Positions 1-8,871 of a stretch of 64,000 bases of DNA are shown here, in pieces. The stretch lies in the NCBI RefSeq assembly GCF_003573545.1, contig NZ_QWET01000006.1, positions 1 through 64,000 of the forward strand, read 5' to 3'. Every line of letters begins with the position of its first letter. The first letter of the stretch is position 1. The stretch is from Mariniphaga sediminis (GTDB lineage: Bacteria; Bacteroidota; Bacteroidia; Bacteroidales; Prolixibacteraceae). The notes below the pieces were generated by a model. It searched no databases. It saw only the letters and a list, made by a program, of their open reading frames with translations, and was not told where the DNA came from. The translations under genes were made by a program, and so were the position numbers.

Positions 1-31
1 AAAATCCGTCCTCCATTTTTTGATTTATCAT
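1..31 (-). CDS. Possible start of a gene running off the window
   Basis: An ATG at position 31 on the minus strand opens a frame that stays open to the window edge (MINQKMEDGF). It lies 24 bases behind the stop of the preceding gene and follows the same strand and spacing pattern as the two genes before it, so it may be the third gene of a small operon. Only ten residues are visible, so no function can be given and the start is a guess. Confidence 0.25.
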   Translation of the reverse strand, partial: MINQKMEDGF

Positions 32-55
32 TTCTCTGGTTTTTTTATAGTTATC

Positions 56-487
56 TTATGGTTTTTTTATGGTTATCTTACAACTGGCATTATCGCAATC
101 AATCTCAGAGGTATATGTATACCCCAGACCCTCGGCAATGGGTTTATACAGTGCCGGGCAATGGTCGCAATAAGAATGATAGGGGGTCATATGTTTAAGC
201 TCCAGAAGCATCCCTTTGGAAGGGCACTTGTGCAAATCAATACTGAATTCCCCTTTGTCTTCATCCAGTATCATGGTAAAATCGGCTGCTTCTTCATTCA
301 GCGAATGAGACCAGTAGTCAAAAGCTCCGGCCAGCCCTTTTTCCTGCATCAGTCTTTGAAGCGAATCCGTTAAATACAAATCGGATAACTCGCTCCAGAA
401 TTTTTCCAACTCTTTTCTTCCCCCCAGGTTTTCAATAAATTTAAAGCCCTCGCTGTAGGCCGGGATAAACTCCGTACATGAAATCAT
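56..487 (-). CDS. Small protein resembling the ATC hydrolase family
   Basis: A 143-residue soluble protein without signal peptide or membrane segment. It has the look of the L-2-amino-thiazoline-4-carboxylic acid hydrolase-like family (PF14196): an N-terminal helical half and a C-terminal half with conserved Cys/His positions (HKCPSKG, YHSYCDHCPAL, DCDNASCKI). It appears to be a distant paralogue of the gene just upstream (30 bases apart, same strand). Members of this family occur widely in anaerobes, mostly without proven substrate. The family call is by eye from the cysteine pattern; the reaction is not established here. Confidence 0.5.
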   Translation of the reverse strand: MISCTEFIPAYSEGFKFIENLGGRKELEKFWSELSDLYLTDSLQRLMQEKGLAGAFDYWSHSLNEEAADFTMILDEDKGEFSIDLHKCPSKGMLLELKHMTPYHSYCDHCPALYKPIAEGLGYTYTSEIDCDNASCKITIKKP

Positions 488-517
488 TTCTTTTTCCTTT
501 TGATTTGGTGAATACTT

Positions 518-988
518 TTACTTCCTCCTGAATACCTGTTTGCAGGCCCCTGTTTCTTCATCGAAATATTCCAGCTCGTATTTAAACGGGGTATTCCTGC
601 ACACCCTTTCATAGATGGTACGATACGTTTCAACGTAATAAGGACAGGGCGTATCCCCTTTCTCCTTAATCCGGGTGATTCCGGGACAGGCGTCCTGTTC
701 TATCTCCAGGATGTTCTCTCCGCAGTGCATTTTTACCGGCCACTCTTCTTGGGCATAGATATCCGTAAAGTAGTTGTTAAGCGCACGGATGCTGCCCGAC
801 ATCAATTCATCGTTGACAGGCTTATAGTAAGCATCAGCATACTGGGTTAAGTAGTTGACCATCTCCTCCCTGCCAAAATTGTTGTAAATGTACTTTAACA
901 ATATATTCATTGACACGTGAAAGTCCTTGTGCAGATACTTGTTATCCGAGGCTTTGCGTGTCATCACCTTTCTGCCTTGTGAATTCAT
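518..988 (-). CDS. ATC hydrolase-like small protein
   Basis: A 156-residue cytoplasmic protein. The C-terminal half carries DACPGITRIKEKG, then CPYYVETYRTIYERVC, a layout typical of L-2-amino-thiazoline-4-carboxylate hydrolase-like proteins (PF14196), in which a CP motif and a second cysteine sit in this region. It forms a two-gene unit with the shorter protein downstream. An ATG at 988 is used; a second in-frame Met nine residues later could also serve. The role of this family in Bacteroidota is not known; a role in thiol or cyclic thiazoline metabolism would be inference only. Confidence 0.5.
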   Translation of the reverse strand: MNSQGRKVMTRKASDNKYLHKDFHVSMNILLKYIYNNFGREEMVNYLTQYADAYYKPVNDELMSGSIRALNNYFTDIYAQEEWPVKMHCGENILEIEQDACPGITRIKEKGDTPCPYYVETYRTIYERVCRNTPFKYELEYFDEETGACKQVFRRK

Positions 989-1064
989 ATTTTTATTGTC
1001 TTGTTAAAAGAGCACGAATATATAATTATCTTTTCTTGATAATATATTTCAAACTCTGTTTATT

Positions 1065-1285
1065 TAGGCATTGTCACGAAATAACTTGACCGTCCAGGCT
1101 TGTTCTTTTGCACGCTAACTGCGTTAAAAAGCCTCGCCGTAGCTGTTGCTATGTCTGTGTTTTTTGCCTTGTTACCGCACAAAATAACGTCGCCTGTTTT
1201 GTTCAACTTATCTTGTAATAATACCTTAGTGTTCTCCTTCATAATAGGGTGCGCCACATGTAGAGGCGTTCGGATCAAAAATGGA
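1065..1285. repeat. Unusual intergenic element, possible dispersed repeat
   Basis: This stretch sits between the GDSL esterase and the 518..988 gene and differs in texture from the intergenic DNA around it: it is GC-richer and open in frames on both strands (72 residues on minus, 62 on plus), without similarity I recognise. The last codons and stop of the GDSL esterase lie inside it, which suggests that an inserted element supplied the new 3' end. No terminal inverted repeats or target duplication were found by eye. Whether it is repeated elsewhere in the genome cannot be seen from this window. Confidence 0.3.
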
Positions 1286-2038
1286 TAGCTCTTTAAACAT
1301 CAGCCGGGCTATTTCAGCATGCCCCTCCCCGTTTGGATGAAGCGGATCATTCAGCCATTTTTTAAAAATGGCCGTTTCTCCCCGGCGCTGAATTTCATTC
1401 TGCCAGTAAGTATAATTGTCAATGAGTACAACTTTCTTTCTTCCGGCCAGCTTTTGCATTACCGATACATATTCATCTATCCGTCTTCTCTCCTGTGCCT
1501 TTTCCTTAATAATAACATTGGGAGTATGGAACACAGGGATAGCCTTTAACTCCCGAATTAAAGTTACCAATGAATCAAGGTTCTGTTCAAAAACACCGGG
1601 ACTTATATCCCGGGATTTTGCACAATCATTTGTTCCAATCATCAGAGAAACCACATCCGGATTAAACTGTCCTATTCTCCAGTCAAAATCGTCCAGAATA
1701 TTCTGTGTTGTATTTCCGCTAATACCGGTATTAATAATAACATCTCTCACACGCCCTATTTCCCATCTAATCCGTTCTGCAAAAACTTCGGGGTAAGATC
1801 TGAAACCATGGGTATGCTTTGCACCATGGGTGATGCTATCCCCGGTAAAAATCCATTTAACGGGCGTTTTCCCGTCAAGTAATTTCCTTAACGCAACAAT
1901 GTCATCTCCTTCCCTGGTATTGGAAGTATGAAACAGGGAATTTGGAAAAGCAAAGGGCGGCAGAAATAAAGCCGCACCCAACATCTGAGATGAAATGTTT
2001 GCTAAAAATCTGCGCCTCGAAAATTTACGTTTCTCCAT
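1226..2038 (-). CDS. SGNH/GDSL-family esterase, exported
   Basis: A 270-residue SGNH hydrolase, likely a carbohydrate O-acetylesterase. The N-terminus has a twin-arginine-like signal (RRRFLANIS followed by a hydrophobic stretch). Block I is WIFTGDSITHG with the catalytic Ser, block III is MIGTNDC, and the Asp/His pair is DPLHPNGEGH near residue 240. The C-terminal tail (about the last 15 residues) runs into the odd element at 1065..1285 and is probably not native. Last gene of the minus-strand glycan locus, 15 bases after the preceding sialidase-fold gene. Removing O-acetyl groups from sialic acids would fit the context but is inferred. Confidence 0.8.
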   Translation of the reverse strand: MEKRKFSRRRFLANISSQMLGAALFLPPFAFPNSLFHTSNTREGDDIVALRKLLDGKTPVKWIFTGDSITHGAKHTHGFRSYPEVFAERIRWEIGRVRDVIINTGISGNTTQNILDDFDWRIGQFNPDVVSLMIGTNDCAKSRDISPGVFEQNLDSLVTLIRELKAIPVFHTPNVIIKEKAQERRRIDEYVSVMQKLAGRKKVVLIDNYTYWQNEIQRRGETAIFKKWLNDPLHPNGEGHAEIARLMFKELSIFDPNASTCGAPYYEGEH

Positions 2039-2053
2039 TAAGTTTTGTATAAA

Positions 2054-3205
2054 CTATTTATAGATCCATTTATTATCCAAAAGGGTAAGGTCGGTGACAG
2101 ACAGCCCTGTTCCCTGCGACCTGCTGCCGGCACAGTTGCTCAGCAAAACATGCTTTTTATCCACAAAGTGAATAGCAATATAACAGTACCACCCGTCCGG
2201 GTCGTCGTTTACATTTTTAATATAATTCCAGGTTTTTCCCTCGTCTTTCGAAATGGCAGTTGTCAGGGGCGTTCTTTTTCCCTTTATCTCAGGGTTGGAA
2301 CCATCGTTATTGTTCCACACCAGCAGCCAGTCACCCGTTCCGGGAATCCTCTCAATGGTAGCAGGAGACAGCGGAGAAGGAATATTACTCGCTTCAACAT
2401 GGCTCCAGGTTTTCCCTTTATCAGAAGAATATGAGAGTTGCTGGAATCCTCCACTTGCCCGAATGTACATCATGATACGTCCGTCTTTCATTTCAATCAA
2501 ACCGGGCTCCTGGGTTACAACATCGGTAGTATTGGGAACCTTCGCACTGGATGTCCAGGTTTTTCCATTATCGTCAGAATAATAACTGAATAGATCGGCC
2601 TGGTTTTTCCACTCTCCACCGGGGGTATGCAAGGCAACAGCCATCATCAACCTCCCGTCTTCAAGCTGGATAACCCGGTCGTTATTCAATACGAAGTATC
2701 CTTTTTTATCTGTAATGCAGGCGACAGGTTCGCTCCAGGTTTTTGCTTCATCTTTTGAAATACGCATCATGGGAATACAATCTACAGTCGAATTTTTTCT
2801 AAGGTAAAACAATGCTATTTCTCCGTTTTGCAACCGCAACAATGAAACAGACATCACATTCATTCCCCCTTCATTTTTTACAATAACTTCATCCTCTTGT
2901 GTCCAGGTTTTTCCCCCATCTTCAGAAAAACGACCAGCAAGAAAAGCGGGATCATGATCACCGCCAGACCCTGCGGTATAGTGGCTGTAAACAAACAACA
3001 TTCTCCCGTCTTTTAAATTTACAAAATCGCCTTCACTGTTACGGGGATTATTTTCAGAAGGAGATAATTTTAAAACTGTTTTAGGTTCATTAACACGGGC
3101 ATTTGCTTTTTTTGTACCCAAAAAAGCTCCCCATACAACCACAGCTAAAGTAAAAACAACCAAATATTTCAAATGACTGTTTTTCATAAATTTTGATTTT
3201 CTCAT
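2054..3205 (-). CDS. Sialidase-fold (BNR/Asp-box) exported protein, copy A
   Basis: A 383-residue six-bladed sialidase-fold protein with five Asp boxes (SEDGGKTW, SKDEAKTW, SDDNGKTW, SSDKGKTW, SKDEGKTW). The N-terminus is a cleavable signal without a lipobox (hydrophobic core, then TKKANA), so it should be released to the periplasm or exported. It is a tandem duplicate of the next gene, with near-identical DNA over several hundred bases of the 3' half. A classical FRIP motif is not seen near the N-terminus; the arginine there is in NNPRNSEGDF. It may be an exo-alpha-sialidase or a hydrolase of another acidic sugar with the same fold. Confidence 0.8.
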   Translation of the reverse strand: MRKSKFMKNSHLKYLVVFTLAVVVWGAFLGTKKANARVNEPKTVLKLSPSENNPRNSEGDFVNLKDGRMLFVYSHYTAGSGGDHDPAFLAGRFSEDGGKTWTQEDEVIVKNEGGMNVMSVSLLRLQNGEIALFYLRKNSTVDCIPMMRISKDEAKTWSEPVACITDKKGYFVLNNDRVIQLEDGRLMMAVALHTPGGEWKNQADLFSYYSDDNGKTWTSSAKVPNTTDVVTQEPGLIEMKDGRIMMYIRASGGFQQLSYSSDKGKTWSHVEASNIPSPLSPATIERIPGTGDWLLVWNNNDGSNPEIKGKRTPLTTAISKDEGKTWNYIKNVNDDPDGWYCYIAIHFVDKKHVLLSNCAGSRSQGTGLSVTDLTLLDNKWIYK

Positions 3206-3225
3206 TTCATTAAGTTTAAAACTAT

Positions 3226-4383
3226 TTATTGATTATATATCCAATTCCTGCTAAGTTTTGAAATATCTGTAACAGATAATCCTGTTCCCTGCGATCTGCT
3301 TCCGGCGCAATAACTTAACAATAAGTTATCCTGGTCCACAAAATGGATTGCAATATAGCAATACCATCCGTCGGGATCAATATGAATATTCTTAATATAA
3401 TCCCACGTTTTTCCCTCGTCTTTCGAAATGGCAGTTGTAAGGGGCGTTCTTTTTCCCTTTATCTCAGGGTTGGAACCATCGTTATTGTTCCACACCAGCA
3501 GCCAGTCGCCGGTTCCGGGTATCTTCTCAATGGAAGCAGGAGACAGCGGAGAAGGAATATTGCTCGCTTCAATGTGGCTCCAGGTTTCCCCTTTATCTGA
3601 AGAATATGAAAGTTGTTGAAATCCTCCGGTTGCCCGGATAAACATCATGACACGCCCGTCGTTTAATTCGATAAGACCCGGTTCCTGGGTAATTAAATCC
3701 GTTGTATCCGGCACCTTCGCGCTCGATGCCCATGTTTTCCCATTGTCATCAGAATAATAACAGAACAACTCACCCTTTTCCTGAAAATCGTCACCATTGT
3801 TGTTATGCAACGCTACCGGCACCAATATCCTTCCGCTCTCCAACTGTATTACCCTGTCGTTATTCAATACAAAGTACCCGCTTTTATCCGTAATCACAGA
3901 AATTGGCTCGCTCCATGTTTTGCCCTCATCCTTTGAGATACGCATTTGAGGTGTACAATCCGTAAGTGAATTCTTTCTGCCATAAAACAAAGCAATATCC
4001 CCATTTTGTAACCGCAACAATGAAACAGACATCACATTCCTGCCACCTTCATTGGGAACAACCGTTTCATCCTCCCGGGTCCATGTTTTCCCTCCATCAC
4101 TGGAATAACGGGCGGCAAGGTGCGCTGGTGCATGATCACTCGAAGAATCGCCGCTAAAGCGACTGTATATATAAAGAATCCGGCCATCCTTAAGATTCAC
4201 AAAATCGCCTTCGCTGTTACGTGGATTGTTTTCAGAAGGAGATAATTTCAGCACCGTTTCGGGTCCTTCGATATCTGAACCTTTTTTTGTACCGCTGGAA
4301 CAAGCGAATACAGTTAAAAAAACAGAAACTAAAAACATTGCCTTTTTCAGGTGGTTAAATTTTAATGAGCTACCTTTTTTCAT
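3226..4383 (-). CDS. Sialidase-fold (BNR/Asp-box) lipoprotein, copy B
   Basis: A 385-residue paralogue of the neighbouring copy A, again with five Asp boxes (for example SSDGGKTW and SDDNGKTW) and NNPRNSEGDF near the N-terminus. The signal peptide differs: FLTVFAC provides a lipobox, so this copy should be membrane-anchored. The two proteins agree almost throughout the C-terminal 150 residues, including WLLVWNNNDGSNPEIKG, so the duplication is recent compared with the divergence of their N-termini. Its 3' neighbour copy A starts 20 bases after its stop. Hydrolysis of terminal sialic or related acidic sugar is inferred from the fold and the locus. Confidence 0.8.
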   Translation of the reverse strand: MKKGSSLKFNHLKKAMFLVSVFLTVFACSSGTKKGSDIEGPETVLKLSPSENNPRNSEGDFVNLKDGRILYIYSRFSGDSSSDHAPAHLAARYSSDGGKTWTREDETVVPNEGGRNVMSVSLLRLQNGDIALFYGRKNSLTDCTPQMRISKDEGKTWSEPISVITDKSGYFVLNNDRVIQLESGRILVPVALHNNNGDDFQEKGELFCYYSDDNGKTWASSAKVPDTTDLITQEPGLIELNDGRVMMFIRATGGFQQLSYSSDKGETWSHIEASNIPSPLSPASIEKIPGTGDWLLVWNNNDGSNPEIKGKRTPLTTAISKDEGKTWDYIKNIHIDPDGWYCYIAIHFVDQDNLLLSYCAGSRSQGTGLSVTDISKLSRNWIYNQ

Positions 4384-5164
4384 CGTTATCTATTTTTACA
4401 GTTTTTACAATTGCTTTGGTTAACTCGCGGGCAATCAACTCATGTCCCAAATCATTGGGATGGACACCATCCAGCATGAGGCCCTCGTAACTTTCTCCTG
4501 TCCTTTTTTCATAATCGACAAACAGTTTGTAATTATCAACCAGCCCCAGTTTATACTTATCGGCCAGGTTCCTGACAACCCTTACATATTTCAGCAACCT
4601 TTTATTTTGAAAATTCTCATACCTGTTTCCCAAAATATTAGGTGCAACTAAAATTACTTGTGTTCCTCTGTCCCGGAGCTGATTTATCATATACTCCATG
4701 TTTTTTCTGTACATACCAAGAGGAATTCTCGATTTACCATTCCGTTTGTTGCTGTCTATATGGGCATCATTTGTTCCAAAACCGATAATAACAATATCGG
4801 GATTGTATGCCAGTACATCCGACTCAAACCGGTCGAGTGCATGTTTAATCTTAAATAGGTTATTGTCTGTTATATGCCCGGTGTGGCTTCCCGGTATTCC
4901 TGAATTAATTACCTCTGCCGTAATTCCGTGTTCCTGTAGATCTTCCGGTAAACGTTGGGCATATACTTTGTCAATCGTTTTTCGTGTAGCTGTAATTGAG
5001 TTTCCAAATGCAACAATGGTTAATGGAGAAGGAGATACTTGAAGTTTTTCTTTACTTTCCGCCTCTTTACTATTTTCACCTTTTACTGTTGTCAGGAATG
5101 GGTACCCTGTTACCGTAATAACAAAGAGGACCAAATAACTTAGCACTTGACTGGACCTTCTCAT
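4370..5164 (-). CDS. SGNH/GDSL-type esterase, exported
   Basis: A 264-residue SGNH hydrolase with an N-terminal signal segment (LVLFVITVTGYPFL). Block I reads IVAFGNSITA: the catalytic Ser is kept but the usual Asp before it is Asn. GFGTNDAH is block III and LDGVHPNDLGH near residue 240 supplies the Asp/His pair. Its end overlaps the start of the copy B sialidase by 14 bases, so the two are translationally coupled. Together with the other GDSL protein at 1226..2038 it probably removes ester groups from the glycan before or alongside the sialidases. The exact ester is unknown. Confidence 0.78.
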   Translation of the reverse strand: MRRSSQVLSYLVLFVITVTGYPFLTTVKGENSKEAESKEKLQVSPSPLTIVAFGNSITATRKTIDKVYAQRLPEDLQEHGITAEVINSGIPGSHTGHITDNNLFKIKHALDRFESDVLAYNPDIVIIGFGTNDAHIDSNKRNGKSRIPLGMYRKNMEYMINQLRDRGTQVILVAPNILGNRYENFQNKRLLKYVRVVRNLADKYKLGLVDNYKLFVDYEKRTGESYEGLMLDGVHPNDLGHELIARELTKAIVKTVKIDNDEKR

Positions 5165-5170
5165 AGAAAC

Positions 5171-6250
5171 TTACTTAGTCAATGATTTAATTTCGATAAC
5201 AGAAACTTTTTCTGTCCGGTTTTTATTTGAATCGGGCTCTCCTCCAACCAACCAATAATGGTTTTCATTCACTTTTATCAAAGGAGCAGTTGCCGAAGGA
5301 ATAATCAAATGGCCAACTTCTGTCATGCTAGAATTGTCCGGATCGATTATCCAAATACCATCGTGTACCATTCCATCTGCCCTGCCTGTTACTAAAAGAT
5401 GTTTTTCATTTACCGGCTGGGCTACCCAGGCGTACCCTTTTAATGGCAAATCGGTTAGTTGCTTCCACTCGTCCTTTTCCGGTGTATAGCGGTACAAATC
5501 GTTGAGAGGCTCCAGCGGGGAAAATCCCTTCAGTCCCCCTATCAAATACAGATATTCTCCGCAGGCAACCAACGCAGACAATACTCTTCCGGCCCCGGGG
5601 ACAGCCTTACATTCTTTCCACCCCTTTTCAATATAATTCAGATCCAGGCACCACATGCTGTTAATTGATTGGTCTTTTACAGAACCACAGGTTACATAAA
5701 ATGTATTATTCAAAATAGCTCCTGCCCCGAAAATCACAGCTTCCGGCAAATCTGGCAAAGACTTCCATTTGCTTTCTTTGTTTAGAGCGTTCAACCAATA
5801 AACTTCTTTTGACCCTATTTCTCCATCACCCGTTCCGCCTGCCAAATAAAGGCCTGTATCATTGCAGCCAAACGCTGAATATGCCAACGGTTTGGGCAAA
5901 CCAGGCCCTTCCATCCATTGCCCATCTTTGTATAAAACCGTGTTCTTCAACCAGTATTTCGTCGCTTTATCTTTACTCCAGTTCGTTCCACCAGCAACAA
6001 TTATATGGCCATCTATTATACCCCCTGCATGGCCTCCCCGGGCCCACTCAACCGGAAGAAAAACTCCATCGGTAACAGAACAACTATATTTTTCCTTTAA
6101 GTCGTTTTGATTTACTCCAACTAATTTCATGTTATTTTCCCCTCTGTTTTTATCCTTAGCGATATAATGCATACCATTTCCGGGAATAATACAGGCGATA
6201 AAAAACCCCACAAAAACCCAAACTTTCATTCTTAAGCTAAACCCATTCAT
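5171..6250 (-). CDS. Kelch-type cyclically permuted mutarotase (NanM-like)
   Basis: A 359-residue exported Kelch propeller. Kelch blades are visible as GGHAGGIIDGHIIVAGG, FGCNDTGLYLAGG, GEYLYLIGG and HYWLVGGEPD. Its layout matches the cyclically permuted mutarotase family found next to sialidases in Bacteroidota, relatives of the sialic acid mutarotase NanM. NanM-type enzymes speed the alpha to beta conversion of free N-acetylneuraminate released by sialidases in the periplasm. The gene lies 6 bases before the GDSL esterase and among four sialidase-fold genes, which supports the role. The N-terminal signal is a long hydrophobic segment (VWVFVGFFIACIIPG). Confidence 0.75.
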   Translation of the reverse strand: MNGFSLRMKVWVFVGFFIACIIPGNGMHYIAKDKNRGENNMKLVGVNQNDLKEKYSCSVTDGVFLPVEWARGGHAGGIIDGHIIVAGGTNWSKDKATKYWLKNTVLYKDGQWMEGPGLPKPLAYSAFGCNDTGLYLAGGTGDGEIGSKEVYWLNALNKESKWKSLPDLPEAVIFGAGAILNNTFYVTCGSVKDQSINSMWCLDLNYIEKGWKECKAVPGAGRVLSALVACGEYLYLIGGLKGFSPLEPLNDLYRYTPEKDEWKQLTDLPLKGYAWVAQPVNEKHLLVTGRADGMVHDGIWIIDPDNSSMTEVGHLIIPSATAPLIKVNENHYWLVGGEPDSNKNRTEKVSVIEIKSLTK

Positions 6251-6287
6251 ATTTAAAATAAATCACAATTTTCAACTGCGTTATCCT

Positions 6288-7595
6288 TCAGCTAACTACT
6301 ATTTTACAAGACAAAATTCGGTAAACCTCGTTCTCTTTATCAAACTGTCCGAAAATATAAAGCCATTCGTTATCAGTTAATTTCAGGAATTGCCCATTCA
6401 TTGCATTATAATAGTTATTAAACTGATTTCCTTCCGGATCTTTCTGAATTATGTATTCAGACTGCCATGTTCTTCCTTCATCAAAACTTCGGGCAAAGTG
6501 GAGTCCGTATAAATCAGGATTTGGCAAATCATACAGCTCCCGGGAATATGGAACCCTGCAAGCATGCAGCAAAGAACCGTCGGGTAAGGTTAAGCCAACC
6601 GCGGCGGCCCCTGTCCCTGCAATGTTTGTCAATTCATAATCCGACCATGTTTCGCCCCTGTCATTGCTTTCAGAACGAAAAAACCAGGTATCTTTGGGGC
6701 TTTCAGCTAGTCTCCCCAACTTTTCTCTTCCGCGAATAATAGAAACCAGTTTACCTTCATCCGTCAGAAAAAGACTCTGTTCGTTAAAACCGGCAACAAC
6801 TTCGTTTCGATCCCTGATATTTTCGTCCCCCTCATAGGCGACATCACTGTATTTCCATGTAATGCCATCATCGTCGCTAGTAAGTACGCCACACCTCCAG
6901 TTCTCCCCTTTGTTTTTGGCCCCCCAGATTGTAAATATAATTCTGCCGTCGGGTAATTGCATCCCGCCGGTAACAAATTGCTCCCCCAAAAAAGTTCCAC
7001 TGGAATAGCGGGTGTAGTTCCAATCTGGTGACTCCTTACTCTTTCGACCTATATTTAAAGTATGCGCTCTCCACTGCGGATCTTTTAATGCTCCCGAGCC
7101 TTTTTCTCCTTCAATAAACTGGTCGCCCGTAGAGATTAAAGTTCCTTTCCGGGTCGGTCCAAAAATGGTTAACCGTAACGCCTCCTTTTCCCATTCGTCA
7201 GGATTAACAAGAAGCTCTTCACCAAACAAAACCGGCTCAGACCATGTTTTACCCATATCTTTTGAACGGATTAAAAAAGGTCTTTTCCCGGTAGTCATGT
7301 CTCCATAAGTTCCTCCGGTAAAAACTCCAATCAATTCATTTTCAACAAGAATAAAACTGCCCCAAATCGTATTAAATCCCCGGGACTGGCCATCGTAAAA
7401 AATCCGGTAATCTTTTACCGTAACCGTTGTCGCTTTTTTCGGTACTGACTGACAAGACACTATCAGGAGAATAAAAACAGAAACAGGAAACACATATAAA
7501 TGCTTGCATAAACAAACGAACTTATCCCTTTGCAAATAGTTTCCTACTAAAATCCTTTTATTGAACTGAGCTCTGTTTCCCCTGAATATTAACAT
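6288..7595 (-). CDS. Sialidase-fold lipoprotein
   Basis: A 435-residue BNR/Asp-box protein, divergent from the tandem pair. Four Asp boxes are seen (SKDMGKTW, SDDDGITW, SNDRGETW, SFDEGRTW). A lipobox (FILLIVSC) follows an unusually long, basic N-terminal region of about 35 residues, so the true start may lie downstream of the ATG at 7595, although no internal ATG is available. It is the first sialidase-fold gene upstream of the Kelch gene (37 bases). A hydrolase of sialic acid or a related sugar is likely; specificity cannot be read from the sequence. Confidence 0.72.
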   Translation of the reverse strand: MLIFRGNRAQFNKRILVGNYLQRDKFVCLCKHLYVFPVSVFILLIVSCQSVPKKATTVTVKDYRIFYDGQSRGFNTIWGSFILVENELIGVFTGGTYGDMTTGKRPFLIRSKDMGKTWSEPVLFGEELLVNPDEWEKEALRLTIFGPTRKGTLISTGDQFIEGEKGSGALKDPQWRAHTLNIGRKSKESPDWNYTRYSSGTFLGEQFVTGGMQLPDGRIIFTIWGAKNKGENWRCGVLTSDDDGITWKYSDVAYEGDENIRDRNEVVAGFNEQSLFLTDEGKLVSIIRGREKLGRLAESPKDTWFFRSESNDRGETWSDYELTNIAGTGAAAVGLTLPDGSLLHACRVPYSRELYDLPNPDLYGLHFARSFDEGRTWQSEYIIQKDPEGNQFNNYYNAMNGQFLKLTDNEWLYIFGQFDKENEVYRILSCKIVVS

Positions 7596-7691
7596 ACCTG
7601 ATGTAATTTAAATTAAAAAAATGATTTTTTATCGCAACACCGAAGCTTTAGTCCTTAAACTTTTACAAAAAATATAAATTCTGCTTTCCTA

Positions 7692-8855
7692 TTAAATAAA
7701 ATCTTTCTCATACAGCTTAAAGCTCAGATAACCGCCAAACCCGGAGTAAGTAGTCGTTATCCAAATTTCCCCTGGTCGCGCCTCAAAAACCCGGGGATAT
7801 GCAAGCCTTTTCACTTTGCTCTCCGGCGTTATACGGGCAACTACAACAGGCTCGCTCCAGGTTTCTCCATCATCATCTGAAAACATGATAGATAATTCCT
7901 CCCGGTTATTACTGTGCGCAACTTCGGATGACACACCATCGCCCCCGCTTAAAGGATAGGAATCTTTTCCTTCCGGATAAACCCGGTTCCATATAAGAAA
8001 CAATCTTCCGCTTTGCAGTCTTTGCAAAAGACCGGGGGCAGAACTGGCGTCAATTTTTGTTGGTTTAAATTTTCCCCATGTCAACCCTTCATCTTCGGAA
8101 TAAGCTTCCCAGAAAACTCCCCAGTTGGTACGCATCAGCATCCATACTCGCCCATCGTTAAGTTGTTCTATCGTGGCTTCGGTAACCCCACTATGATGGC
8201 CAACGCCTCCCAAATCAATAACATTTGATCGAATCCAGTTTAAGCCGTTTGTTTTTGATGTATAAGTAACTACGGTATGATGACCAGGATTATGTCTCAT
8301 CATCATAGAAGTAAATATAATATTGCCATCTTTTGTTTCTATAATATCCCTGTTTGCACCGGTCCATTCATCATGAAGCTTCTGAAGATCCTGCCACGTT
8401 TTTCCTCCATCCAGGCTCCTGATTGCATACGTAGGAATGGTTGCACCCGGTGAGTCAGCAAGTTCTGAATTCCAACTCCAGTTTGCTCTTTCTTTATCAT
8501 TGGCAAAGGCCAAAATAATTGTACCGTTACTGGTTCGAAACAGCACCCGCTCTATACGGATTTCAAACCGGCTTGAATCCGGGAATATGGAATATTTTGT
8601 CCATGTTTTTCCTTCATCTTTGCTTATGCAACTCATATTTTTCTCTATCGTCAGAATACTTTTGTCGTCCAAACGAACAAAAGGTCCTGTTTTCAATCCT
8701 GGCAGTTCCTCTGCTTTATCATGAATCCAGTACCCGGTAGTTGTAATTTTACCTTTTTGTTCTGTTGAATTCTGACTTTTTACATTATCATTTCCAAAAA
8801 ATATAAATCCTGTGAGCAAGATACTTATTGCCAGTATTTGTTGTTTCCTTTTCAT
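7692..8855 (-). CDS. Sialidase-fold exported protein
   Basis: A 387-residue sialidase-fold protein if the ATG at 8855 is used; the longer frame from 8885 would overlap the sulfatase and push the signal peptide inward, so the shorter start is preferred. Signal peptide: ILAISILLTGFIFF, ending near VKSQ. Asp boxes are SKDEGKTW, SLDGGKTW, SEDEGLTW and SDDDGETW plus a degenerate SKTNGLNW. RIERVLFRTSNGT and TEATIEQLNDGRVWMLMRT resemble conserved stretches of the BNR_2 family. It follows the sulfatase by 16 bases. Function: probable exo-glycosidase on the same glycan as the other members. Confidence 0.75.
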   Translation of the reverse strand: MKRKQQILAISILLTGFIFFGNDNVKSQNSTEQKGKITTTGYWIHDKAEELPGLKTGPFVRLDDKSILTIEKNMSCISKDEGKTWTKYSIFPDSSRFEIRIERVLFRTSNGTIILAFANDKERANWSWNSELADSPGATIPTYAIRSLDGGKTWQDLQKLHDEWTGANRDIIETKDGNIIFTSMMMRHNPGHHTVVTYTSKTNGLNWIRSNVIDLGGVGHHSGVTEATIEQLNDGRVWMLMRTNWGVFWEAYSEDEGLTWGKFKPTKIDASSAPGLLQRLQSGRLFLIWNRVYPEGKDSYPLSGGDGVSSEVAHSNNREELSIMFSDDDGETWSEPVVVARITPESKVKRLAYPRVFEARPGEIWITTTYSGFGGYLSFKLYEKDFI

Positions 8856-8871
8856 ATCATTTATTTTTTTG

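Noticed and set aside
1060-1278. 72-codon minus and 62-codon plus frames after the GDSL gene
   Set aside because: They overlap each other and the end of the GDSL gene and look like chance frames in an inserted element.
2054-4383. Repeated DNA in the two sialidase-fold genes as a mobile element or direct repeat
   Set aside because: The similarity follows the reading frames and is explained by tandem gene duplication.
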